DNA of 64,000 nt from positions 1,984,001 to 2,048,000 of the forward strand of contig NZ_JZEY01000054.1 in the NCBI RefSeq assembly GCF_000969445.1. The letters are read 5' to 3'. Positions 18,303 to 29,449 of the stretch are shown here, piece by piece. The stretch's first letter is position 1; each line of letters opens with the position of its first letter. The DNA comes from Devosia chinhatensis (GTDB lineage Bacteria; Pseudomonadota; Alphaproteobacteria; Rhizobiales; Devosiaceae). A program made the translations under genes and the position numbers. The notes below the pieces were generated by a model, which was not told where the DNA came from, made no database searches, and worked only from the letters and a program-made list of their open reading frames with translations.

Positions 18303-18692
18303 ATGCGCCATTTCCATGCCTTGCCGCTCGCCGCCGCCGCTTTGCTGATCACCACGGGCTTGTCGCACGCCCAGGCGACTACCGGCGCCTCCCTGTCCCT
18401 CACTCTCGAAAGTGCCGGCGACATTGAGCGCCGCATCGTGACCTATCAGTGCGAGGACGAGCAGGCGCTGAGCGTGCAATACGTCAACGCCGCGCCGAAC
18501 TTCCTCGCAATCGTTCCGGTCGATGGCGTCAACCACGTCTTCGCCACGACCATTTCGGCTTCCGGCGCCCGCTACGTGTCCGGGCCTTATGAATGGTGGA
18601 GCCATCAGGGTGAAGGCACCCTGCGCGACCTGATGCAGGATGAAGATGCCGAGCCACTGGCGACCTGCACTGAAGTCAGCAACACACCGTAA
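18303..18692 (+). CDS. MliC/PliC-type lysozyme inhibitor domain protein
   Basis: 129 residues from the ATG at 18303 (AAAGGA upstream). Residues 1-25 form a signal peptide ending SHA before QAT, with no lipobox Cys, so it is a free periplasmic form. The mature part has the MliC pattern: VTYQCEDEQALSVQY, then SASGARYVSGPYEWWSHQGE and TLRDL, with a second Cys near the C-terminus (ATCTEV). The family inhibits c-type lysozyme. It lies inside the ureC-ureE interval, an unexpected neighbour for urease genes. Confidence 0.82.
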   Translation: MRHFHALPLAAAALLITTGLSHAQATTGASLSLTLESAGDIERRIVTYQCEDEQALSVQYVNAAPNFLAIVPVDGVNHVFATTISASGARYVSGPYEWWSHQGEGTLRDLMQDEDAEPLATCTEVSNTP

Positions 18693-18715
18693 AACCGACG
18701 AGACCCTGCCCAGAC

Positions 18716-19189
18716 ATGCTGCGCGTCACTGCCATCCGGCCTGCCGGAACCATATCCGAGCCCGAATTCGACAGCGTTGTGCTCGAGCATGACGAGCGAC
18801 GGCTGCGCCGCAAGATGCTGCGAACCAAAGGCGGCCTCGATCTTCTGATCGACCTGCCGCAGACCATGACCCTTTCGCCATGGGACCGTCTCGCGCTGGA
18901 CGATGGCCGCAACGTTGCAGTGGTCGCTGCCGAAGAACTGCTCTACGAAATCGCGGCCCGCGACGGTGGCCATCTTCTGCGGCTGGCCTGGCATATCGGC
19001 AACCGCCACACCCCGGCGCAGCTCGAGCCGACGCGCATCCTCATCAAGCGCGATCACGTGCTCAAGACCATGCTGGAGGGCCTTGGTGCCACCGTCTCCA
19101 ACGTGACAGAACCCTTCTTTGCCGAACATGGCGCCTATCACGCCCATGGCCATGCCGAGGAGGGCCATGCCCTCCTCAACCGGCGGTGA
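18716..19189 (+). CDS. ureE: Urease accessory protein UreE (nickel chaperone)
   Basis: 157 residues. The N-terminal domain (about 1-75) contains LRTKGGLDLLIDLPQTMTL; the C-terminal domain has LRLAWHIGNRHTPAQLE, with the conserved metal-binding His. The tail AYHAHGHAEEGH is a short His-rich nickel-binding end. It delivers nickel to the UreDFG-urease complex. The stop overlaps the ureF GTG start by 4 nt. Confidence 0.95.
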   Translation: MLRVTAIRPAGTISEPEFDSVVLEHDERRLRRKMLRTKGGLDLLIDLPQTMTLSPWDRLALDDGRNVAVVAAEELLYEIAARDGGHLLRLAWHIGNRHTPAQLEPTRILIKRDHVLKTMLEGLGATVSNVTEPFFAEHGAYHAHGHAEEGHALLNRR

Positions 19190-19842
19190 GCGCCGATCTG
19201 CAGAAACTGCTGACCTGGCTATCGCCTGCCTTCCCGGTGGGCGCCTTTGCCTGGTCGGCCGGTCTCGAAACCGCAATTGTCGAAGGTCTGGTTACCGATC
19301 GGAACACAACTCAGGACTGGATTGCCGGAACCCTGAACCATGGCGGGTTGCGCACTGATGCCATTCTGCTGGCCCACGCCCATAAGAGCTACATGGAACC
19401 TGCAACCCTGATGGCGTTGGCAGATCTATGTCTGGCACTGACGCCGGCGCGCGAACGACACGCCGAAACGATCACCACCGGAAACGCCTTCGTTTTGGCC
19501 AGCGCGGCATGGCCCACGGCACGGCCACTCTCGCTGCCGCAGCCCTGCCCCTACCCGATTGCCGTAGGCGCATCGACCGGCGCCCATGATATCGATCTGC
19601 GGCAGAGCCTGATCGCTTTTCTGACGGCGACGGTGCACAGCCAGGTGTCGGTGGCTGTACGCCTTATCCCCATCGGACAGACTGACGGGCTCTCGATCAT
19701 GGCGAGCCTGGAGCCGGCCATCGCGGCCGCCGCTGATCTGTGCCAGCATGCCGCACTGGACGATATCGGAACCGTGGCGTATGGCGCCGATATTGCGCAA
19801 ATGAAGCACGAAATGCTGACGACAAGGATTTTCCGCTCATGA
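19186..19842 (+). CDS. ureF: Urease accessory protein UreF
   Basis: 218 residues from a GTG at 19186 that overlaps the ureE stop (GTGA). Typical UreF segments are LLTWLSPAFPVGAFAWSAGLE near the N-terminus, and VTDRNTTQDWI. It bridges UreD and UreG and gates GTP-dependent nickel insertion. The stop overlaps the next gene by 4 nt. No unusual feature in the sequence. Confidence 0.94.
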   Translation: MSADLQKLLTWLSPAFPVGAFAWSAGLETAIVEGLVTDRNTTQDWIAGTLNHGGLRTDAILLAHAHKSYMEPATLMALADLCLALTPARERHAETITTGNAFVLASAAWPTARPLSLPQPCPYPIAVGASTGAHDIDLRQSLIAFLTATVHSQVSVAVRLIPIGQTDGLSIMASLEPAIAAAADLCQHAALDDIGTVAYGADIAQMKHEMLTTRIFRS

Positions 19843-20270
19843 ACATGTTCATCGCGTCCTTCATGTTCATTGGGCTCTTTGCCGTATCGATGGCGCATTT
19901 TCTCTGGGCGCTGGGGCGAACCTGGCCCATCCGCGATGAGAAACTTCTGGCCCAGACGGTGGTCGGCACTGCTGGAGTTCAACACATGCCGCCGCGCTGG
20001 GCTTCGCTCGGCGTGGCCATTGCCACCCTTGCAGCCGGCATTCTGGCGCTGGCGCTCGCTGATCACGATAGTGGCGGCGCCTGGCTGACCATCACCGGTT
20101 GCGGCCTTGCCCTGCTGTTTCTCGCCCGCGGCCTTGTCGGCTATACCGGCTGGTGGGCCGCCCAGACGCCCGAACCCAATTTCCGCCTCAACGACCGGCG
20201 CGTCTATTCTCCGCTCTGTCTCCTGCTCGGCCTGGGCTATATTGCCTTGGTCGTCATCCGCCTCTCCTGA
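19839..20270 (+). CDS. DUF3995 membrane protein
   Basis: 143 residues with four predicted helices (about 5-25, 55-75, 82-105, 122-142). It has the family pattern [11 protein letters not shown] near residue 20 and [16 protein letters not shown] near the end. It is coupled to ureF by an ATGA overlap and lies 17 nt before ureG. DUF3995 proteins have no established function; membership here suggests a link to urease, for example nickel or urea/ammonia handling in the membrane, but that is inference. Confidence 0.82.
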   Translation: MNMFIASFMFIGLFAVSMAHFLWALGRTWPIRDEKLLAQTVVGTAGVQHMPPRWASLGVAIATLAAGILALALADHDSGGAWLTITGCGLALLFLARGLVGYTGWWAAQTPEPNFRLNDRRVYSPLCLLLGLGYIALVVIRLS

Positions 20271-20287
20271 ACCCGGGAAGTTCGATC

Positions 20288-20920
20288 ATGTCCAAGAGCC
20301 TCAATGGTCCACTGCGCATCGGCATCGGCGGGCCCGTCGGCTCGGGCAAGACGACGCTCTGCGAAATGCTGCTCAAGACGATGCGCGATCGCTACTCGAT
20401 GGCCGTCGTCACCAATGACATCTACACCCAGGAGGATGCGCTCATCCTCTCCAGGGCCCAGGCCATTTCGGAGGACAGGATCGTGGGTGTGGAGACCGGC
20501 GGCTGCCCCCATACCGCGATCCGTGAGGATGCCTCCCTCAACCTCGCTGCCATAGACGATCTCAACCGCAAGTTCCCCGATCTCGACATCATTCTCATCG
20601 AAAGCGGCGGCGACAATCTGGCCGCCACCTTCTCGCCGGACCTGGCGGATCTCACCATTTATGTAATCTCCGTCGCGCAGGGCGAGAAGGTCCCTCGCAA
20701 GGGCGGCCCGGCCATTTCCAGGTCCGATCTGCTCGTCATCACCCATACCGATCTGGCCCCCTATGTCGGCGCGAGCCTCGAGATCATGGAAAGCGACACG
20801 CAGAAGGTGCGTGACGGTCGGCCCTACGTGTTCACGGATCTGCTGCGCCGCGAAAGTCTCGACCAGATCGTCGGCTTCATCGAAAAGCACGGGGGCTTCG
20901 TCGCCCAGGCGGCCGAATGA
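20288..20920 (+). CDS. ureG: Urease accessory GTPase UreG
   Basis: 210 residues. P-loop is [16 protein letters not shown] near residue 12. The nickel-binding CPH motif is [13 protein letters not shown], and [17 protein letters not shown] is the conserved switch region. GTP hydrolysis drives nickel insertion into urease. The G4 motif that reads NKxD in most UreG (LVINKTDLAP) is THTD here ([10 protein letters not shown]), while all other motifs are intact. Its stop overlaps the next gene by 4 nt. Confidence 0.95.
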   Translation: MSKSLNGPLRIGIGGPVGSGKTTLCEMLLKTMRDRYSMAVVTNDIYTQEDALILSRAQAISEDRIVGVETGGCPHTAIREDASLNLAAIDDLNRKFPDLDIILIESGGDNLAATFSPDLADLTIYVISVAQGEKVPRKGGPAISRSDLLVITHTDLAPYVGASLEIMESDTQKVRDGRPYVFTDLLRRESLDQIVGFIEKHGGFVAQAAE

Positions 20921-21381
20921 CACTGGCCGAAGCCAGGCCCTATGCCCGGCTGCGCAAGTCGCTCGACATGCCCCTCTCGGTGCCATCCTGGCCTGACAGG
21001 GTACGCCCGGTTCGTCTCGACGCCGCAGATCCGCGTGCCGTGCACGCCATTCTCTCGGCAGCTTTCGACGTTGCGCCCTTTGACATCTGGCATGAAAGCC
21101 TCGTCACCGACAGCGAATATGACCCCGCGCTTTGCATCGTCGTCCGCGCCGAAGATGGCGTGATAGCCGGCTTTGTCCAGTGCTGGACCAGCGCCTTCAT
21201 CAAGGATCTTGTCGTGGCCCCGCCCTTTCGCGGACAGGGCCTTGGCCTGGCGCTGATGAACGAGGCCTTCACAATTTTTGCCCGACGCGGTGCCAGCCAT
21301 GTCGATCTCAAGGTAGCCAGGGACAATCACGTCGCTCGCTCTCTCTATGCACGCTTGGGCATGGCAGAAATCCCCGAATAA
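20917..21381 (+). CDS. GNAT-family N-acetyltransferase
   Basis: 154 residues. The acetyl-CoA motif is [20 protein letters not shown] near residue 91; the C-terminal part contains [16 protein letters not shown]. It starts within the ureG stop (ATGA), so it is the last gene of the ureC-ureG transcript. The substrate is unknown. The gene is convergent with the dehydrogenase at 21386 with a 4-nt gap. Confidence 0.85.
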   Translation: MTLAEARPYARLRKSLDMPLSVPSWPDRVRPVRLDAADPRAVHAILSAAFDVAPFDIWHESLVTDSEYDPALCIVVRAEDGVIAGFVQCWTSAFIKDLVVAPPFRGQGLGLALMNEAFTIFARRGASHVDLKVARDNHVARSLYARLGMAEIPE

Positions 21382-21385
21382 GGGC

Positions 21386-22300
21386 CTAGGAAAACGCCTG
21401 GCCCGTCAGCTCCATCGACCGATCCCAGAGCCGACGCGCCACGTCATTGTCGAGAGCCTGCGGGGGAATTTTGGCTTCTGCCGGATATCCACGTGTTTCG
21501 GCCAGTCCGTCAGGGCCGTAATATGCCCCGCCCCGCGCATCGGGCGCCGTCGCAGCGTAGAGCGTCGGCAATGCGCCCTGCGCCGCTGGCTGGAACAGGA
21601 ACCACAGATACGTTCGGGCCAACCCCTGCACGCTGGTCTTGCCCGGTGCATTGTGCAGCAGGTCCGTGCGCGAAACGCCGGGATGCGCGGCGATGCTGGT
21701 GACACCCCAGCCATAGGCCTCGCTGCGGCGCTGCAATTCCAGCCCGAACATCAGGCAGGCGATCTTTGACTGTCCATAGGCCGTCATCGGCACATAATTG
21801 GACTGGAACTGCAGATCGTCGAAATGGATCTGCCCGGCTCGCGCCGCAACGCTGGACAGGCTGACGACACGCGCGGACGGGCTTTGGCGCAGAAGGGGCA
21901 TAAGCCCGCCGGTCAGGGCGAAATGGCCCAGATAATTGGTGCCCATCTGCAATTCGAACCCGTCTTCGGTCACCTGCCGGTCCGGCGGCACCATCACGCC
22001 GGCATTGTTGATCAGAAGGTCGAGCCTGTCGTGCTGGGCGCCGAGACGCTCGCTGAACGCACGGATCGAGGCGAGGCTGGCCAGATCCAGCTTCTCGAAC
22101 TGTACTTTGGCTGCTGGAACGGCGGCCTTGATCTGGGCGATCGCTGCCTGTCCCTTCTGCGCACTGCGTCCCGCCAGGATGACGTCCGCGCCGCTCCGCG
22201 CGAGCGCCAGCGCGTCCTCGTAACCGAGCCCACCTGTCCCTGTGACCACCGCGAGCTTGCCCTGCTGCGACGGCATATGCGCCAAAGTCCACTTACCCAT
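21386..22300 (-). CDS. Short-chain dehydrogenase/reductase
   Basis: 304 residues from the ATG at 22300 (GGAG upstream). The nucleotide-binding motif is TGTGGLG near residue 21, a variant of TGxxxGxG. LINNAGVMVPP and catalytic YGQSK (Tyr and Lys, preceded by SLSSVAARAG with the Ser) are present. Length and C-terminal tail match the retinol-dehydrogenase/protochlorophyllide-reductase-like group of oxidoreductases. It is divergent from a TetR regulator and shares an operator region with it, so it is probably repressed by that protein. The substrate cannot be told. Confidence 0.88.
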   Translation of the reverse strand: MGKWTLAHMPSQQGKLAVVTGTGGLGYEDALALARSGADVILAGRSAQKGQAAIAQIKAAVPAAKVQFEKLDLASLASIRAFSERLGAQHDRLDLLINNAGVMVPPDRQVTEDGFELQMGTNYLGHFALTGGLMPLLRQSPSARVVSLSSVAARAGQIHFDDLQFQSNYVPMTAYGQSKIACLMFGLELQRRSEAYGWGVTSIAAHPGVSRTDLLHNAPGKTSVQGLARTYLWFLFQPAAQGALPTLYAATAPDARGGAYYGPDGLAETRGYPAEAKIPPQALDNDVARRLWDRSMELTGQAFS

Positions 22301-22318
22301 CACCCTGCTCCATATTTC

Positions 22319-22357
22319 TGCACTCAGTGCATGTTTTTAAATATTGCACTCAGTGCA
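22319..22357. promoter_or_regulatory. Twin TetR operators TGCACTCAGTGCA
   Basis: The 13-bp palindrome TGCACTCAGTGCA occurs twice, at 22319-22331 and 22345-22357, 26 bp apart, exactly between the divergent dehydrogenase and tetR genes. The sites overlap the expected promoters, so the TetR protein most likely represses both genes. Confidence 0.8.
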
Positions 22358-22394
22358 GAATTGCAAGAGCCTTCGTTCCGCGCTAGAAACCGGC

Positions 22395-22970
22395 ATGGGC
22401 ATCCGCGAAGCAAAGCGACAGGAAACCGCGCGGCGCATCACGCAAAGCGCCATGGCGCTCTTCGCCGAGCAGGGCTTTGAGGCAACCACGCTCGACGCAA
22501 TAGCGGCCGCGGCGGGGATTTCGCGGCGCAGCTTCTTTCATTATTTCAGGTCCAAGGACGACATTCTGCTGTCCCAGCAGGCCGGTCTCGGCGAGCAATT
22601 GGTCAGTGCATTGTCTGATCAACCCGACGGAGCCTCGCCACTTGATACGCTCTTTGCCGCCATGCGCGGCATTGCCGCGTCCTATTCGCTTGAGCAGATG
22701 CGGGCGATCGACGCCATGATGATGTCGATCGAAAGCGTACAGGCCCGCAAGCAGGCCAATTATATCCGCGACGAAAAAATCGTTCTCGAGGCGCTACGCA
22801 GCCGTTGGCCGATGGAGGACGACATGCAGTTACGCCTCGCCGCGCTCTTTGCCATCGGTGTGACGCGCCTTTCGCTCGACGCATGGCGCAGCGATGGCGG
22901 CACACGCCCCATTGTTGATTATGCCGACATGGCATTTTTGGCACTAAGGGGCCTGTCCGCAAAAAAATGA
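22395..22970 (+). CDS. TetR-family transcriptional regulator
   Basis: 191 residues from the ATG at 22395. The DNA-binding domain is residues 1-50: RRITQSAMALFAEQGFEATT followed by IAAAAGISRRSFFHYFRSKD. The C-terminal ligand domain has no family-specific signature. It probably represses itself and the divergent dehydrogenase through two identical palindromes. Its stop codon lies inside a shared terminator hairpin. Confidence 0.9.
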   Translation: MGIREAKRQETARRITQSAMALFAEQGFEATTLDAIAAAAGISRRSFFHYFRSKDDILLSQQAGLGEQLVSALSDQPDGASPLDTLFAAMRGIAASYSLEQMRAIDAMMMSIESVQARKQANYIRDEKIVLEALRSRWPMEDDMQLRLAALFAIGVTRLSLDAWRSDGGTRPIVDYADMAFLALRGLSAKK

Positions 22971-23004
22971 GCCCGCTCGACGCCGAGGCATCGAACGGGC
23001 TCAT
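22967..23004. terminator. Shared bidirectional terminator of tetR and glgX
   Basis: ATGAGCCCG ... CGGGCTCAT is a 9-bp stem extended by an inner TCGACGCC/GGCATCGA pairing with one mismatch. The hairpin starts within the tetR stop codon. On the minus strand it is followed by a run of T, a good terminator for glgX. Confidence 0.75.
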
Positions 23005-23022
23005 CCTCAATCAAGCGTCGTG

Positions 23023-25032
23023 CTATTCGGCCTTGGGCCGAACCAGGGCCACGACAGAACGCGGCGGCAGCGTTGCCGTCCCTTCGGTCAGCGGCACCTC
23101 GAGACCATCATCGGACTGGATGCCGACAACCCAATCGCCCTCGGGCAGACGCGCGACCACGGGTTCGATCCGGCGGTTGAACCAGACGATGACCTCGTCC
23201 TCCTTGTGCCAGACCTGCATGCCCAGCACCGAGGCGCCGGCATCGTTCCAGTCGCCCTCATTCATTTCGCGGCCGTCGGGATGCAGCCAGATCACGTCTC
23301 GCTCGCCATTGCGATCCTGGCCGCTCAGCCAGTGGTCGTGGTGGATCGCCGGATGCGCCTTGCGGAAGGCGTTGGCCGCAGCGACGAAATCGACCAGGGC
23401 GCCATCGGCATTGTCCCAATCGACCCAGGTGATTTCATTGTCCTGGGCATAGGCGTTGTTGTTGCCTTGCTGGGTCCGATACAGCTCGTCGCCCTGCTGG
23501 ATCAGGGGTGTCCCGCGCGAGAGGAACAGCGTCGCCAGCATCGCCCGGACGTCGCGTTTGCGCGCGGCATTGATGCCCTCGTCATCCGTTTCACCTTCGA
23601 CGCCGCAATTCCAGGACTGGTTATTGTTGTGCCCGTCCTTGTTGTTCTCGCCATTGGCGTCGTTGTGCTTGTCGTTGTAGCTCACAAGGTCTCGCAGCGT
23701 GAAACCGTCGTGAACCGCCAGCATATTGACGCCGTGGCTCGGCTTGCGGCCCGCAAAATCGAACAATTCCGCCGAGCCGGACACCTTGCCCGCCAGCGCC
23801 CCGATCTTGCTGCCCTCGCCCTTCCAGAAGGCGCGCACTTCATCGCGATAGGTGTCGTTGTGCTCCTGGAACTCTTCACCGAACTTGCCCACGGCATAGC
23901 CGCCCGGGCCCGGATCCCACGGTTCGGCTACAAGGATCACCTTGCTCAGTACCGGATCTGCCTTGATCTTCTTGAGCATCTCGGCTTCCGGATTAAAAGC
24001 CGGCTCACGTCCGAGGATGGTCGCCAGGTCGAACCGGAACCCGGCAACGCCCAGTTCCTCGACATAATAGCGCAGGCTTTCGATCACCAGCCGCTGGACG
24101 GCGGGGTGGTCGCAGCGCAGCGTGTTGCCGGTGCCTGTGTCGTTGACGAGATACTTCTTTCCGTCGACGTCGACCCAGCGATAATAGGTCTGCGGATCGA
24201 GTCCCATCATCGACAGGATTGGGCCCTGCTGGTCGCCCTCGCCGGTATGGTTGTACACCACGTCGAGGATGACGTTGATACCGGCCTTGCGATAGGCGTC
24301 GGTCATTACCCGCAATTCCTGCGGCCCGCGCGGCACGAGGCGCGGATCGACGGCGAAATAGGCGACCGGATTGTAACCCCAGGCATTGGTCAGTCCGAGA
24401 GCCGGCAGATGACCTTCGTCGATCCAGGCCGCAGTCGGCATCAGTTGGACGGTGTCGACGCCGAGATACTTGAAGTGATCGATCACGCGCTTTGTGGTGA
24501 GAGCGGCAACGGTACCGCGCAACGGCCCCTGTACGCTCGGATGGCGCATGGTAAAACCGCGCACGTTGAGCTCGTAGAACAGGCCCGGCGCCTTCTTCTT
24601 TCGCGGCTTGGCCAGGTCTTCGGCGACCCCCCGCACGATCCCCTTGGGAACGAGAGGCGCGGTGTCCACCGCATCCTCGCGGGCGAGGCGCAGGCGCGGC
24701 GACCGCACGAACACGCGGTCCAGATGACGCGCATAAGGGTCGACCAGAAGCTTGTTCGGGTCGAAGAAGAAGCCCTGGTCCGGATCATAGGGACCATCGG
24801 CGCGCAGGCCATAGCGCGCGCCGGCGCCGACATTGGCGATTAGGCCCGCCCGGATGTGATCTTGGTGCACATCCAGTTCGAACCGATCGATTTCCTGGTC
24901 GGCTTCGTCGAAAAGGCACACCCAGATATTGGTGGCACTTTCGGAATAGACTGCGAAATTCACCCCCTCAGGGGTCACCGTCGCGCCAAGCGTTTCGGTA
25001 CGCCCGGCATTGGGCACCAATTCTGGTTTCAT
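23023..25032 (-). CDS. glgX: Glycogen debranching enzyme GlgX
   Basis: 669 residues from the ATG at 25032 (MKPELVPNAGRTETLGATV), the usual GlgX start. An N-terminal CBM48-type domain (about 10-110) precedes a GH13 barrel. Catalytic residues are visible in GFRFDLATILG (nucleophile Asp), VAEPWDPGPGGY (acid Glu) and AVHDGFTLRDLVSYNDKHN (third carboxylate). It removes alpha-1,6 branches of limit dextrins. It is the last gene of the glg operon, 13 nt after pgm. A hairpin follows the stop. Confidence 0.95.
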   Translation of the reverse strand: MKPELVPNAGRTETLGATVTPEGVNFAVYSESATNIWVCLFDEADQEIDRFELDVHQDHIRAGLIANVGAGARYGLRADGPYDPDQGFFFDPNKLLVDPYARHLDRVFVRSPRLRLAREDAVDTAPLVPKGIVRGVAEDLAKPRKKKAPGLFYELNVRGFTMRHPSVQGPLRGTVAALTTKRVIDHFKYLGVDTVQLMPTAAWIDEGHLPALGLTNAWGYNPVAYFAVDPRLVPRGPQELRVMTDAYRKAGINVILDVVYNHTGEGDQQGPILSMMGLDPQTYYRWVDVDGKKYLVNDTGTGNTLRCDHPAVQRLVIESLRYYVEELGVAGFRFDLATILGREPAFNPEAEMLKKIKADPVLSKVILVAEPWDPGPGGYAVGKFGEEFQEHNDTYRDEVRAFWKGEGSKIGALAGKVSGSAELFDFAGRKPSHGVNMLAVHDGFTLRDLVSYNDKHNDANGENNKDGHNNNQSWNCGVEGETDDEGINAARKRDVRAMLATLFLSRGTPLIQQGDELYRTQQGNNNAYAQDNEITWVDWDNADGALVDFVAAANAFRKAHPAIHHDHWLSGQDRNGERDVIWLHPDGREMNEGDWNDAGASVLGMQVWHKEDEVIVWFNRRIEPVVARLPEGDWVVGIQSDDGLEVPLTEGTATLPPRSVVALVRPKAE

Positions 25033-25045
25033 GGATAGAGCCGAT

Positions 25046-28120
<3,075 letters not shown>

Positions 28121-28124
<4 letters not shown>

Positions 28125-29392
28125 CGATCCGCCAGGTACCTGTTGACCATCGCCTGGGTAACCAGCGTCACGCCCTCTTCGGTCCGGCGGAACCACTTGG
28201 CATCGAATTCCGGGTCTTCGCCCACCACCAGACCCTCTGGGATGCTGACGCCGCGATCGATCACCACCTTCTTGAGGCGGGCATTGCGGCCGATATCGCA
28301 ATAGGGCAGCACCACGGCCTCCTCGAGCACCGAATAGGAGTGCACGCGGCTGCCGGTCGAGAGCAATGTACGCTGGAGGTGACCGCCTGAAATGATGCAA
28401 TCTCCCGAAACCAGCGAATTGACCGCAGAGCCGCGCCGGCCGTCGAAATCATGCACGAATTTCGCCGGCGGGGTAATTTCCGCATAAGTCCAGATCGGCC
28501 AGTCGCGATCGTAGAGATCGAGCTGAGGCGTAATATCGGTCAGGTCGATATTGGCTTTCCAATAGGCGTCGACGGTGCCCACGTCCCGCCAATAGGCCAC
28601 CTTCTCGTTGCTCGACCGCACGCAGGAGCGGTTGAAGCGGTGCGCCCAGGCCGTGCCGTTCTTGACGATATAGGGAATGATATCCTTGCCGAAATCGCGG
28701 CTCGACCCTTCGGTCGCCGCGTCGCGCTTGAGCTGCTCCATGAGGAAGCGGGTCTCGAAGATATAGATGCCCATCGAAGCCAGCGCCATGTCCGGGCGAT
28801 CCGGTATGCCCGGCGGATCCTTCGGCTTTTCCACGAAATCGACGACGCGATCCCGACCGTCCACGTGCATGACGCCGAAGCCCGTCGCTTCCATGCGTGG
28901 CACTTCGAGACAGCCGATGGTCACGTCGGCGCCGGTATCCACATGCTGGCGCAGCATGATTTCGTAGTCCATCTTGTAGATGTGGTCGCCCGCCAGGATG
29001 ACGATATAGCGCGCACCGTAATCCTCGATGATGTCCATGTTCTGGTAGACGGCGTCCGCAGTGCCCTCATACCACTGCGTCTCGGACACGCGCTGGCTGG
29101 CAGGAAGCACGTCGAAGCTCTCGTTGCGCTCCTGGCGGAGAAAGTTCCAGCCGCGCGACAGGTGGCGGATGAGGCTATGGGCCTGGTATTGCGTTGCCAC
29201 CGAAATGCGGCGGATACCCGAATTGATGGCATTGGACAGCGCGAAGTCGATAATACGCGCCTTGCCACCGAAATAGACGGCCGGCTTGGCGCGTCGATCC
29301 GTCAATTCCATCAGCCGTGTCCCGCGGCCACCCGCCAGGACATAGGCCATGGCCTCACGAGCCAGCGAGGACGGAACTCTTTGATCTACCAT
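28121..29392 (-). CDS. glgC: Glucose-1-phosphate adenylyltransferase
   Basis: 423 residues. The nucleotide-binding motif is [20 protein letters not shown] near residue 18; [19 protein letters not shown] and the substrate-binding VEKPKDPPG segment are also present. A left-handed beta-helix C-terminus is expected ([19 protein letters not shown]). It makes ADP-glucose, the committed step of glycogen synthesis. GAGGAG precedes the ATG. The gap to glgB is 57 nt. Confidence 0.97.
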
Positions 29393-29449
29393 TTTACGCT
29401 CTCCTCTTTGCCCGGTTTGCGCCGGGTCTTACCGTAACCAGAACCCGGC

